Shown: positions 33,483-44,500 of the stretch, one piece after another
Layout of the letters: every line of letters starts with the position of its first letter
Position numbering within the stretch: the stretch's first letter is position 1
NCBI RefSeq assembly: GCF_000376105.1
Contig: NZ_AQWM01000013.1
Coordinates: forward strand, 1 to 64,000
DNA length: 64,000 nt
Direction: 5' to 3'
Source: Asticcacaulis benevestitus DSM 16100 = ATCC BAA-896
GTDB lineage: Bacteria; Pseudomonadota; Alphaproteobacteria; Caulobacterales; Caulobacteraceae
The notes under the pieces: generated by a model
What the model saw: the letters and a program-made list of their open reading frames with translations, nothing else
The model's database searches: none
What the model was told of the DNA's origin: nothing
Translations under genes and position numbers: made by a program

Positions 33483-35243
33483 TCATGCGGATTGCGTCCT
33501 CCAAAGTGATTGGTAGGTTAAGGAGTCACGCATGAGTATCTCGTGCGTCCCTTGCCCCACCAAACGCCCCGTCTTCATGAACCAGACCTGATCGGCTAGT
33601 TCCGCCATGTGCTCTCGGTGGCTGATCAGGATCAGCGTCGTCCGGCTGCCGAACTGTTGCCGAAGCCGCGCGATCACCGCCGCTTCGCTGATAGGGTCAA
33701 GCGCCGAGGTGCTCTCATCGAGAATGACGGCGGCAGATTTAACGCCGGCGATGCGCGCGAGTTCGAGCTTTTGTATTTGCCCACCGGATAGACGCTCGCC
33801 CTGCTCGCCTACCTCCGCCGCAAAATCTACTGTCCGTCCAGGCTCATAAAAATGCCATTCCGCCAGCAACTGCGCCAGGCTGGCCTCTGTTTGCGTGGTT
33901 GGCGGATAGAGGGCGTTCGCGGCCAGAGACCTGTTAAAAAAGCCGATAAACTGGGGGACATACAGGATATGGCGATGCCGATCGCTGCGCCGAATTCGCC
34001 CGACATCCTGTCCGCCGATCCTGACCGATCCTGACGATGGCGGCAACAGCCCGGCGATTACCTGCGCCAACGTCGACTTCCCCGAGCCATTGGGTCCGAC
34101 GATAACTACGAACTGTCCCGGCGACACATGCGCGGTTATTTCGGTTAGGCCTGCCAGACCCGGCCCGTAGCTGAAGCTGACAGAGGTGAGGGTAATTTCA
34201 GCGGCGCCTTCCGGTTCTTCGGTGGGTGCGACTTCAGGTTCTAAACGCTGCATGAGACGCTTTACGTCCCGGATGCAGGCGATCGACAGGCCTGCCTGGC
34301 TCAGTATGAACCCTAAGCCACTGAGGGGGCCGACAAGCCGGAACGCGTAGCCTTGCAACAACACGAAATCGCCCACCGTCATGCGATGGGCCATGACGTC
34401 CAGCGCCCCCAGTCCCATCAGGGCGAGAAGACCTGTGCCCACCAGGCCATACTGGTAAAGAGCCATCAGCGACAACGAACCCATCATCTGCGCGTTTGCT
34501 GCCGCCCTTTCCTGAAAACGATGGCCGATATTGACGACCTCGGCTTCGAGGGCGCCGTTGAGCACAACGCGCCGGGCATTTCTCAGGATATCGCCGGCGG
34601 TTTGCGAGACGGCGCCGGCGGCGGTATTGGCGGTCATGGACCTGGCTTGATGGTGATTGGCACCTATCCACGTCGTGGCCACATATCCCGCGAAAACAGC
34701 TACCAGAATGGCCGAGTAATGTATGGGGATGAGGCCGATGACAACGCACAGACTGCCAAGGACCTGAAGCAGCAAGGGGACTGTTCGCCAAATCAAGCCG
34801 TCAATAACGACGAGCAGGCTATACGGCAGTCGCTCAACGAGGCCCAGTGTATAGCCGCTGTCTGCGTCTCTGGCGGTGGCGGCAGCCGGCAGGGATTGAC
34901 GGATGACTTCCGCTGCGTAGCGCTCCGACAGACTGTCGATGACACGGGTTGAATAGACCATACGCCAGGTCGACAGGATATTGGCGCCCGCCCAGGTTAC
35001 GACGAATAATCCGACATAGGCCACAAGCGTTATTGCAGACGCGTTGCCTGCCGTCAGCACGTCGACTAACACCTTCAGCATATATGGGCCAAGAACACCC
35101 AATCCAACGCCGACGAGCTCGATGCCGCCGCCAACAAGCACAGCTGTGCGGATGCCAAGCGCCTTGCCCAGCATGTCCTTTGTCAGATCAAGAAGAATGG
35201 CGAAGGTGTCGCCCCTAGCCGAGGAGTTGCTTGTAGCCACCAT
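33483..35243 (-). CDS. ABC exporter half-transporter (TMD-NBD), candidate peptide exporter
   Basis: I place the start at ATG 35243, with GGAGG six bases upstream. The frame is open for 67 more codons, which encode an unrelated remnant. The 586-residue product has a six-helix exporter membrane domain (about 20-300) and an ATPase domain with Walker A GPNGSGKST, signature LSGGQIQ, Walker B AAVILDES and an H-loop (LILISHREH). The plan resembles McjD-type or lipid A-type half-transporters. Isopeptidase-type lasso loci usually lack a dedicated exporter, so export of the lasso peptide is possible but unproven. Nearby genes of the same strand end at a terminator before it. Confidence 0.85.
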   Translation of the reverse strand: MVATSNSSARGDTFAILLDLTKDMLGKALGIRTAVLVGGGIELVGVGLGVLGPYMLKVLVDVLTAGNASAITLVAYVGLFVVTWAGANILSTWRMVYSTRVIDSLSERYAAEVIRQSLPAAATARDADSGYTLGLVERLPYSLLVVIDGLIWRTVPLLLQVLGSLCVVIGLIPIHYSAILVAVFAGYVATTWIGANHHQARSMTANTAAGAVSQTAGDILRNARRVVLNGALEAEVVNIGHRFQERAAANAQMMGSLSLMALYQYGLVGTGLLALMGLGALDVMAHRMTVGDFVLLQGYAFRLVGPLSGLGFILSQAGLSIACIRDVKRLMQRLEPEVAPTEEPEGAAEITLTSVSFSYGPGLAGLTEITAHVSPGQFVVIVGPNGSGKSTLAQVIAGLLPPSSGSVRIGGQDVGRIRRSDRHRHILYVPQFIGFFNRSLAANALYPPTTQTEASLAQLLAEWHFYEPGRTVDFAAEVGEQGERLSGGQIQKLELARIAGVKSAAVILDESTSALDPISEAAVIARLRQQFGSRTTLILISHREHMAELADQVWFMKTGRLVGQGTHEILMRDSLTYQSLWRTQSA

Positions 35244-35248
35244 GACCA

Positions 35249-35444
35249 TCCTCCGTGCAAACTTGATCGATCTCTCTACGCGCGCCCTGCGAAAATCCGA
35301 TCGGCCATTCCTATCCTCGCAGAGAATGCGGGCGCCGAACACCTGGGTCGCGATTTCCCTATGGTTGCCGCCGGCCTGGGCACCATCAAACGCGCGCAGA
35401 GCTTTTAGCCACTTGTGCGCGCCGCGCTGTGGCGGGAACATCAC
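35249..35444 (-). pseudogene. C-terminal remnant of a DUF2285-family protein, in frame with the exporter
   Basis: The codons upstream of the exporter start encode GAHKWLKALRAFDGAQAGGN, HREIATQVFGARI, RSDFRRARVERSIKFARR. This is the C-terminal part of DUF2285 proteins, which are frequent in alphaproteobacterial integrative elements. The N-terminal part is missing, so this is probably the broken edge of such a gene. Because it is in frame with the exporter, a fused product from an upstream start is formally possible; the strong ribosome site inside favours separate translation. Confidence 0.6.
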
Positions 35445-35455
35445 CTTAGAAAACC

Positions 35456-35480
35456 GGCCGAGCCGCTGAAAGGCTCGGCC
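35456..35480 (-). terminator. Terminator after the LuxR/membrane-protein trio
   Basis: GGCCGAGCC (35456-35464) pairs with GGCTCGGCC (35472-35480) around a 7-base loop. On the minus strand it is followed by GGTTTTC. It lies six bases past the stop of the 163-residue membrane protein and separates that unit from the exporter region. Confidence 0.65.
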
Positions 35481-35485
35481 CCGCC

Positions 35486-35977
35486 CTATCTTGTTCTGTG
35501 GCCTGGTAGGCGTGATTTGCGGACAGGGGGCAGTTTTGCGCCTCCCTTTTCCATTCTGTTATTGCGCCTAAGCCTGAGTTGATGACCGAACACGCCCGCC
35601 AGCACGCATACAACAAGGGCATCTCCACTCCAGATACCGAGTGCGGTGAAATAGCCGAAGAGGCCAAAGTCCGAAAAGCTCTCGGCGAAATGCGATACAA
35701 CGCCCTCGAACTGACAAGCCACCGCGAATAAGGTCCATAGCCGTCTGGATTTTGCCGATAGTAAAGAAAAGGCTATCAGCGCTACGACGTCTATGATGAT
35801 CACCCAGAGCCCCGGTCCGTCGCCAGCGCGGGACTGTAAGAGGTAGGAGAGCACCCATCCTAAAAAGATGATGGCGGCACCAGTCCGTTCGGCTGGGCCG
35901 CCAAGCCAAAACGCCAGACCACTACATAGGGCCAGTTCGACCACCCAGACGAATATCCAGATATCGAAAGAACCCAT
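35486..35977 (-). CDS. Small integral membrane protein (163 aa) of LuxR-associated trio
   Basis: Four to five hydrophobic segments are visible (about 5-25, 30-48, 56-74, 80-98 and 108-132), followed by a basic cytoplasmic tail (HQLRLRRNNRMEKGG). I recall similar proteins (LGGPAERTGAAIIF type) occurring downstream of LuxR-type membrane regulators in sphingomonads and caulobacters. The function is unknown. It is the last gene of a three-gene minus-strand unit ending at the hairpin at 35456-35480. Confidence 0.65.
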   Translation of the reverse strand: MGSFDIWIFVWVVELALCSGLAFWLGGPAERTGAAIIFLGWVLSYLLQSRAGDGPGLWVIIIDVVALIAFSLLSAKSRRLWTLFAVACQFEGVVSHFAESFSDFGLFGYFTALGIWSGDALVVCVLAGVFGHQLRLRRNNRMEKGGAKLPPVRKSRLPGHRTR

Positions 35978-35994
35978 GATGTGAAGCGGCTTCC

Positions 35995-36348
35995 CTATGC
36001 GGTCCGATTACCGGCTACAACGTGCAGGCCAGTTGTGGCATTTGCGGCTGCACCATCCGGCTTGTCAAGATGACCCACCATGACGGTTCGACAACCGATT
36101 TGCGTCTTCACATCATTCAGATGCTCGTGAGTGTCAATCATATCATCGCGAACAGCCTGCAGGTTGTTGATCGACGAGACAAGCTTTGCCATCGCATCCC
36201 GCCCTACACTCATTGCCAGATTAGATTCGAGTCGCCTCCGGCAGAGAAGGTTCATCAGCGCGGTGACTTCGATAAAGGCCGTATCCACCGCTCTTTCGGC
36301 AACAATCAACTGTTCCGCACCCTCACGTGCCATATCAGCTCGTTTCAT
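35995..36348 (-). CDS. Small helical protein (117 aa) of LuxR-associated trio
   Basis: The protein is mostly helical (EGAEQLIVAERAVDTAFIEV, MAKLVSSINNLQAVRDDMID), followed by KTQIGCRTVMVGHLDKPDGA. I know this pattern from unnamed proteins next to LuxR-type regulators in alphaproteobacteria. The function is unknown. It lies 17 bases before the membrane protein, so the two are probably co-translated. Confidence 0.65.
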   Translation of the reverse strand: MKRADMAREGAEQLIVAERAVDTAFIEVTALMNLLCRRRLESNLAMSVGRDAMAKLVSSINNLQAVRDDMIDTHEHLNDVKTQIGCRTVMVGHLDKPDGAAANATTGLHVVAGNRTA

Positions 36349-36400
36349 CCTAGCTCCTATCGACCGCTACGCGGGTCCAACGTCGCCAGGCCGGGAACGG

Positions 36401-37054
36401 TTACCCGGAGTGGCGCGAAAATTCACTCAAGCCCTTGAACACCGATAATGCAGCCTGCACCAAGACGCCGCCTGCCACGGCCAATAAGACCGTAATTAAC
36501 AACGCCATGCCAAACCACTGCCAAAGGGTCAGGGCTTCCAACCGTCTATCGAACAAGGCCCATTGTCTGTCAGCCAAGCGGTGGCGGCGACCATATTGAA
36601 AATCGCGCGTTCCGGTCCGTAGTTCCGATCGAGTATCTGAACCGCCTGAATGGCGTCCGAGATCCGGTGCAGCTTGTCCGGGGATGCGAGCATCCTCCAG
36701 GCCTGTTCCAGCTCGGTCCAACTGACGATCAGATAGTGTTCGTTCGGTAGAAAAGTCTTGTTCATGCCCCGACTGTGACGGATCGTATGGACCGTCGCCT
36801 ATCCGTATCGGCTGCCGTCCGTCATCGTTACGGATACCTTGCCTTTGCTCATATTCAAGCAACGCTTTTGCCGCCGCGCGGCTGGAGCCCACCCCCACCC
36901 TACGGCGCGCTTCCTCAAGATGGGTTCTGACGGTGGACGGCTCAATGTTCAGGCGTATGGCAATCTCCTTGGCCTGCAAATACTCGCCGACCAAACGCAG
37001 AACTTCCTTTTGCCGTTCAGACAGCTCCTCTATCCCACTTGTCTTATCAAGCAT
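36401..37054 (-). CDS. LuxR-type HTH regulator with C-terminal membrane anchor
   Basis: I choose ATG 37054, with GGGGG seven bases upstream; GTG 37060 is also in frame. The 217-residue protein has a GerE/LuxR HTH at about 8-70 (LSERQKEVLRLVGEYLQAKE, NIEPSTVRTHLEEARRRVGV) and a long Gly/Arg/Asp-rich linker (about 75-165). One membrane helix near the C-terminus (about 178-200, WFGMALLITVLLAVAGGVLV) completes it. It lacks a receiver domain. Membrane-tethered LuxR proteins of this kind recur in alphaproteobacteria with the two following small genes. A protein-like 78-codon open frame overlaps the linker in another frame. Confidence 0.75.
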   Translation of the reverse strand: MLDKTSGIEELSERQKEVLRLVGEYLQAKEIAIRLNIEPSTVRTHLEEARRRVGVGSSRAAAKALLEYEQRQGIRNDDGRQPIRIGDGPYDPSQSGHEQDFSTERTLSDRQLDRAGTGLEDARIPGQAAPDLGRHSGGSDTRSELRTGTRDFQYGRRHRLADRQWALFDRRLEALTLWQWFGMALLITVLLAVAGGVLVQAALSVFKGLSEFSRHSG

Positions 37055-37242
37055 GACCACACCCCCACTGATTCAACCCATACAAGTCCATAAAGGACTA
37101 TCACTCCATTCAGCCCGGTAAATAATTTTCATATGCATTTCCTACTTACATAATGTTCGCGTGCGGAACACTATCGCCAGACCAGCACCAACATGTCTGC
37201 GTTAATCAGATAGAAATGGGATTTAAAACCAAATGAAGTGAA

Positions 37243-37285
37243 GCAGAGTTAGGTCGAATTGGGAATCCCGTGTGTCGAACTCTGC
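37243..37285. repeat. Inverted repeat next to the IS element
   Basis: GCAGAGTT (37243-37250) and AACTCTGC (37278-37285) are perfect inverted arms around a 27-base spacer, 11 bases before the IS left end. No T-run follows. It may be an old terminator or a hairpin that attracted insertion. Confidence 0.35.
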
Positions 37286-37296
37286 TCAGCTTTTGT

Positions 37297-38149
37297 CTAG
37301 GGTCAGGACTTCTCATTGATCACAGCCAAAAGATTACGGTCGCAGCAATGGCAATTGCCGAGAAGAAGGTATGTGCGCAACGGTCGTAGCGGGTGTGGAT
37401 ACGCCTCCAGTCTTTGAGCTTGCCAAACATGTTCTCGATCTTGTGTCGGCATTTATAGACTGCCTTGTCGTAGGGGATCTGGATTTTGCGGTTAGCCTTG
37501 GGTGGGATGCAGGGTTTTATGCCGCGCTGTTCGAGCGCCTCACGGAACCAATCTGCATCGTAACCCTTGTCTGCTAACAGTTCTGAGGCTGGTGGAAAGT
37601 CATCCAGCATGAGGGCCGCCCCATGGTAATCGCTCATCTGTCCCTCGGACAGCAGCATGATAACAGGCCGACCATCACCATCACAGACCGCATGAAGTTT
37701 AGAGTTCAGCCCGCCCTTGGTTCGTCCAATGCGTCGGGGAACAGCCCCTTTTTTAAGAGGCTTGCCGCCGTGCGGTGAGCCTTCAAATGGGTCGCATCTA
37801 TCATGAGCCGATCAGGCTCCCCAGCAGCACCGGCCAGGGCGGAAAATATCCGATTGAATACCCCCAACGCACTCCAGCGCACAAATCGGTTATAGATCGT
37901 CTTATGTGGGCCGTACGTTCGTGGCGCATCGCGCCAACGCAAACCGTTGCGGATCACATAGATTATCCCGCTAACAATGAGCCGGTCATTCACACGCGCT
38001 ATCCCATGTGAAAAAGGGAAATACGGTTCAATACGACGCATCTGCGCCTCGCTTAGTAAAAACAAATCACTCATCGCGTCACCCTCCACACAGAGAGTGA
38101 ATCAGCCAATCGGCCGAGATGCAACAAATTTAATGGGTCCTGAGCCTAG
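37297..38149 (-). mobile_element. Complete IS5-family element (IS427-like group), about 850 bp
   Basis: The left end reads CTAGGGTCAGGACTTCTCAT. The right end, read inwards on the other strand, gives CTAGGCTCAGGACCCAT. These are imperfect terminal inverted repeats with CTAG at both outer edges, which is either target duplication or part of the ends. Size, two-frame transposase and CTAG/TA target preference fit the IS427 group of IS5. Both ends and the coding region look intact, so it is probably active or recently inserted. Confidence 0.8.
37320..38074 (-). CDS. IS5-family transposase, two frames joined by -1 frameshift
   Basis: OrfA (38074 to 37706) starts at an ATG with a GGAGGG site. It carries the N-terminal region (EAQMRRIEPYFPFSHG) and first catalytic Asp (LMIDATHLKAHR). 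OrfB continues in the -1 frame to 37320 with the second Asp (LLADKGYDAD) and Glu (RHKIENMFGKLKDWRR). The frames overlap at a slippery heptamer, AAAAAAG (complement of 37748-37754). Slippage there joins ...LLKKG to AVPRRIGRTKGGLNS, restoring the family sequence. The full-length transposase therefore depends on programmed frameshifting, as in related IS427 elements. Confidence 0.85.
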
Positions 38150-38481
38150 ATGAATGTGCATGTGATCTCCCGTGCGGCTTGGTTAGGCACACCGGGAGTG
38201 TCTCATCGTTCGGCGATGCCAGGATTATATTTCCCGAAGATTTGCTCATGCCCATCTACCGAACGGCCTGCGCGCGCAATCCATGGATTCAAACGAACGG
38301 TAACGACAATGAAAACGCCCAGCGCTCTTCGTTCATTGGTCGCAAACCTTCGAAGGCTCGCTTGCCTCTTGGGAGCCGAATGATGCGAGAGTATTACGTC
38401 AGCTTATGAGAGAGGCTGTGCGTGAAATTTCCACGACCCGCTCATCACTATAACATAACAACGGCCAATACATACACCTGC
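38150..38481. other. Gap between IS element and RTX gene terminator
   Basis: No gene, repeat or RNA is supported in this stretch. Short open frames have no ribosome sites or recognisable folds. It lies downstream of the RTX gene and beyond its hairpin. Confidence 0.35.
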
Positions 38482-38512
38482 CGGAAGCGACCAGCACACG
38501 CGGTCGCTTCCG
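38482..38512 (-). terminator. Hairpin after RTX gene
   Basis: CGGAAGCGACC (38482-38492) pairs with GGTCGCTTCCG (38502-38512), an 11-base stem with a 9-base loop, starting nine bases past the RTX stop. No T-run follows on the minus strand, so it may act as a 3' end protector or a weak terminator. Confidence 0.55.
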
Positions 38513-38521
38513 AGTCAGGGC

Positions 38522-41500
38522 TTAACGGGTCACAGACCGATACGAGCTTGCTGACATATTCGCAAATTCGGGTCGAAACAGCGACGGTTGATATGGCAAA
38601 TGGAAATCTGCACTCTCGGCCGGTGAAAACGCTGCCATCGCGTCAACCATCTTAAGCCTAATTTGCTCAATATCCGCATGCGTGTTTCGCAAGTCGAAGG
38701 CAGACTGCGGCACTTCCTTCACCATTTTAGAGTTGGCTGTGTTTCTACCTAAAATATCGGCGATTGAAGATCTGCCGAAATCATGGAACGCGGCCGCATC
38801 GCGCATTACCGACGCCGGAGAGTACAAATCGCTACCTATGAACTCGGAGATGGAGACTTGAGCGTAGGCCTCCAGTGTCCCCTCACGGACAGAAGCCAGA
38901 TTTGCACTTTCGAAATCACCAAACTCAGCAGCATTATTGTTAGTGGCGGTCGTCATTGCCATGCGCGCACCTGGCGGGGCCAAAAGGTGGGTATATATGG
39001 TATGGCCATCCGAGAAGAAATAGATCTTCTCAACCCCGTCCAAAGTGTCCGTACCGTCACTACCAACAAGATCAGTGACCGTGACAGTGCCATCGAGATT
39101 CAAGGCAACATCATATCCCGAGGCCGCCCCCTTATAGTTGGCGACGTCGTCTCCTCCACCGCCAAAAATCTTGTCGTCCCCCCCATAGCCAAATAGATCA
39201 TCGTCCCCATCATAGCCATAGATGTTGTCAGTCCATTGGCTTCCCTCAAGCCAGTTATCAATAGATGTCCCGTAGTAGTTCAACGGCTGACCATTCAAAA
39301 TGGCAAACACATTTTCAACCGAAAGACGCATGTCGACGTCAGTAAAATATATGTTTTCTATGTTCACGAGAGTGTCTTGACCTTGTCCCCCGACGAGGTC
39401 TGCTATGGCAACCGAACCATCCAGGTTTTGGGTAAATGTGAAGTCGGCAAACGAACCAAGATATACCGCTTGGTCGATCCCGTCCCCTCCATCTAAGATA
39501 TCATTTCCTCCCGCTCCCTGTAGACTATCACGGCCTTCTAACCCGTACATATGATCTTTGCCGCTGTCCCCCAGCAAGTTGTCATTACCGGATGACCCGA
39601 AGAATTCATTGTAGTAGTTGGTCAAATCAATCCATGTGGAGCTTCCATCGAAGTAGACAGCTTCGACATTTTCCAAGTGGTCCGAACCTTCTGAGCCGAC
39701 TAAATCCATTACATAGTAGGTGTTATTTCCCGCGTCATAGATGGAGAAGTCGGAGCGATTGCCAGTATAGTTCGCCTGGTCACTCCCATCACCACCATCG
39801 ATGAAGTCATCGCCTTCCCGACCAATAAGCGTATCATCACCCGCAAGGCCCACCAGCAGGTCATTCCCGACCGTGCCATCAAGCCACGCATCGTCTCCAG
39901 GTGTTCCATAATCGGCAACGAGATTCGAAAGGAGTCGCCAATTCTGACTGCCTTCAAAATAGACAGATTCGACGTTGAACAGTCGATCAGTCCCCTCGAT
40001 ACCCGTGGTGTCGGAAACAGTGATTGATCCGTCAGCCTGCCGATTAAAAACGAAGTCCGAGAGATTGCCTATATAATTAGCCTGGTCATCTCCGGAGCCG
40101 CCGTCAATAAAGTCGTCACCTTCGTGGCCGGCGAGTGTGTCATCGCCATCGAGCCCGTAAAGTGCGTCGCTTCTAGCCGTGCCAGCCAGCCAGGCATCCG
40201 AACCGGAGGTACCGTAGGCTCCGACTGCGGAGGTCATCGACATCCAACTTTGGCTACCCTCAAAATAGACGGCTTCAACACTATCAAGCGTCGTTGTGTC
40301 GCCGGTCGCGGTTTGGACCGTTACCTGACCGTTGGCCTGTCTGCGGAAACTGTAATCCGACAAAGCGCCGGAAAAGTTGACTTGATCATCTCCAGCGCCA
40401 CCAAGGAGGTAGTCGCCCCCTTCCCCACCGATGAGCGTGTCATCTCCCTCAAGACCGTGAATTTCGTCGTTGCCCGCCGTGCCATAAATCACATCATCAT
40501 TTGCGGTGCCGCTGATCGACAATAATTGTGCCAGGTTAACCGTCGTGTCATCGCCAGCAAAATACGCGTCTTCAACCTTTTGCAACAGGTCTGTACCGTT
40601 CGTGCCAACGAGATCGGTCACTACGATACTGCCATCAAGGCTTCTGACTATAGAGTAATCAGCGAAGCTGCCCGTGAAAACGGCAGTGTCAATACTGGCG
40701 CCTCCGTCCAATGTATCGTTGCCCGTTCCACCCTCGAGACGGTCTACACCCCACCCGCCAGAAAGAAGGTCATTGCCCCCTCTACCGACTAGAATGTTGT
40801 TCCAAGAATTTCCTAGAATATTATTCGCAGCATCATTACCGGTGCCGCTAATGTCGAGGTAGTCTGCCAGGGTTAAGTTCTCAAGATTGCCACCCAACGC
40901 GTAGTCGATATGCGATACTACTATATCTTGTCCACCGTCAGCGGCTTCCACGATCGTATCTTCGTTGTCCCAAATGACGTAGAGATCATTTCCGTCGCCG
41001 CCGATGAGTTGATCGGCACCCATACCGCCATCAAGCGTATCATTTCCAAGGCCACCGCTCAGGGTATTGGCGTCTGAGTTACCAATGAGATGATTGTCAA
41101 GGGCATTACCCGTTGCATCGAAGTCTCCGGATGCTGCGATCGTTACATTCTCGATATTATCTCCGAGCGTGTAGCTTTGCGATGCCAAAACGAGGTCGAT
41201 ACCTTCGTTGGCGTTTTCTACGATCGTGGCGATATTCCCTTCATAGGAGGAGAGGTGGTAAGTATCATCGCCACTCCCGCCAATAAGAACGTCTGTTCCA
41301 GTGTAATAGCCCCAGAGTGTATCGTTGCCGCCCCCACCAATGAGGATGTTGTCGCCTAGATTCCCCTGAAGGGAATTATCCATGGAATTGCCCGTGACAT
41401 CGGCGTCAGCATCACCATATAGTTCCAGGAACTCCACGTTTTCTGACATGGTGTAGCTTACAGACGAATACACCTTATCGTAGCCTTCGTCAGAATTCTC

Positions 41501-44500
41501 AACGATAATGTCAGCGCTGCTTCTTATATAGTATTCGTCGTCGCCAAGCCCACCAATAAGGGTGTCGATCCCGCCACCGCCATCGAGGATGTCATTGCCA
41601 GCGCGGGCGTCAAGTATGTTGCTCCCAGAATTGCCTTCTATTCCGTTGTCATGATCATTGCCCGAAGCGTTCAGGTCGTCTGTACCGATCAATCCGAGAC
41701 CGACGAAATTTTGACCAAGTTCATAGTTTTGAAGACTTGTGAGAATTCTAGAGTTCGGACTTTCACCCCCAGCAATTATGATATCACCGAGGTTATCAAT
41801 CACGAAAGTATCGTTCCCCCCACCCCCAATCAGTGTATCCGCGCCAGCGCCACCGTCGAGATAATTGTCGTATTCATCTCCGGTGATTGTATTATCGAGA
41901 GCGTTTCCGGTGCCCTTGGCAGCATACCCCTCAAGGACTAGGTTTTCGATGTTATCGGCAAGGGTATATTCTATAGCCGTGTAAACCGTGTCGATACCCT
42001 GATCGGCGTGCTCTATGACCTCATCATCTTTGTCATTGACTCGGTAGCTGTCGTTGCCTGTGCCGCCGATGAGGATGTCGCCATCGCGCTGCCCCCAGTC
42101 GAAATGCGCAACCGCATTCAAATCAAGCTCATCGTCGCCAGCGCCGCCAACGAGGATATCGCCTCCCCAATTACCGAATGTGAATTCGCCAGCGTCCCCT
42201 TCAAGATGGTCGTTGCCATCCCCACCGAGGAGCATGTTGCTGACCCAAGCCCCCCCCGTGATTGTATCGTCACCTGCGCCGCCATAGTAATTTTTGGTAG
42301 TATTGTATATCCAGGCATTTGCAGACATATCCCCATACTCGATGCCTGTCGGCCCCCCGCCTGCGTCAAGCGTAAGTAAAAGTAACTTTAGATCTAGATC
42401 CGAGCTGTTCTCTGTGTTCCCCAGAGCGCCAGACTCGGATATCAAAGGGGTTAGATCATCACCTATCAAGCTCCGAACGACATCAAGCGCTGCGTGTATA
42501 TCTGCAGGTAACGTCGCATTTTCAATGAGCTCAAAGGGATTTTCGACCAGATCATTGACACTGGCGACCAGATTATCCAAGAACCCGACGGTATCCAAAT
42601 TTATCGTATCTGTTATGGTGTTCACATAGAGCTGGCTCACCAACTTATAATTGTGACCATCTAGAATAGATGGATTGGTTCCATCATAGTTTAAAGCAAT
42701 GTACGAGCCATAGCTTTGTATGGCGAATTTGGCAGCGTATTGCGTCAAGAGGCTTTGGTACTGCGCCTCAAGATTTCGAGCCCAGCCTAGGGTCGCTATC
42801 GTAAATGGATAAGATGCCCCTCCAAACGCTTCTAGAATGGCGACATGCTTGGCGTCTATATTAGACCCGCGCGAACCGGCGACAACACTTTCAGCACCTG
42901 CCCATTTGAAGAGAACGGACTCAACGGCGGAGCGCAATACCGAGAACGACATTGAGCCAGCGCCTTGCATCAAAGTCACAACTTGCGCCTTAAGCGCAGC
43001 ATTATTTGTCATGCTATAGCTTAATGGGGCGACAGAGCCTCCGCCTACGAGTTCAGGAAGCTTGGTAACATCAGCGTCAGGCACGTAGCCTGTAGGTACG
43101 ATAAATTCAGTTTGATTTTGTTGAACGCCAAAGAACACCGCACGGGTTTGTTGTGTGGATCCGTTGATTGTATAGGTTGCCTCGGAATGCACGAAATTAC
43201 CTTGGAAGGTCCTTCCGACGTTGGAATTTTCCAATGAGAAGTTGGTTATAGTGAAATCCTCTAGAGAATGAAGCTCACCCTCATCTGTAACACCGTCGGT
43301 ATTTGTGTCTCGCCAGACCTTCAACGATCCCCACACCGCGTCCCGAGAATCGATTATGTCGTCACTATTGCTATCAAAACCTCTAAGCACTGTGTAGGCG
43401 TCTTGAGTAGACGTTCCGATCAATTCGGAAATGCCGTCAATAGTACCGTTTTCATTTAGATCGCGGACGAGTAGCCCGTCGTCTGAAGAAACCCACCCAA
43501 CGCGTTCATTAAAATTGTCGGCGTCGATATCGAAGAAGACTGAAGAAGATGCGACGCCAAGGAGCTCGACTCCATCACCATCAAGGTCAAGAACAAGTGG
43601 ATCACGCGGGACAGATGCCGGATCTGGTCGATCAGGGTGGAATATGTGCTTGGCGGCGTCTTCAAAAACTATCCCAAGGGCAATTGCGCCGACCGCTGCG
43701 GCGAGGAAGATAATGCCACCAGCAAGAGACCCTCCAATTATGCCGGCAGCAATCAATCCGCCCAGTAGTTCTGCTGCTACACCGCCGGCGAGGATGGCTC
43801 CCAGCTCGCCCCCAGCGAAGCCGGCCACGAATGCCGAAAGCGTGGCCAAAGCGTCAACTGTTCTGCCGGCCTGAACATCTTTCATGATGCTGTCGTAGGC
43901 GAGGATCACACCCACCGCCGTTCCGGCAACGCCGAGATTATCAAGGATGCTTGCCCCTTTGACATAGTCAGCGTAGGCGGCCGCCTGATCGACATCGCTA
44001 ATTCCGCTTAAAGGCTTAAAGACATTTGGTCGTTCGATCGTTGCGCCGTCAGGTAACGTCTGTCCGGGAACGTGATAAGTTGGATTGCCACCTGCATCCA
44101 AAATGCCTTTACCGCTGGCGTCAACGAGCCGACCGTAATCATTATTGAATATATGGTCCGCTGATGTAACGGATAATGACGGTCTTAATGCGTCAAGCCC
44201 ACCTTGCCTCCCGCCCTCCGCGTAGCCGTCATTGTAAATTCCGTCGATTACAGTTCTAGGCAAGTCATTGAATTTGACAATATTAGGTGTATCTACAATC
44301 CGAGGCAGTTCGGTTGTTCCAAACACGCGATTTGGTCCATATTCCGGCACCAATCCAATAATTTGTGTGTTGGGTGGCGATTCAGCGATAAATCTGTCAG
44401 AGACTCTAGCCCACGCAGAATCCGTAGTTTCACCAAAGAGAAAGCCCGTGGCCCTGGTTGACCCAAGCCTGTCTACAATGGTCGCTTTGACGGAAGCATC

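Noticed and set aside
40124-42379. Series of plus-strand frames across the RTX gene
   Set aside because: They arise from the repetitive Asp/Gly codons of the RTX repeats read antisense.
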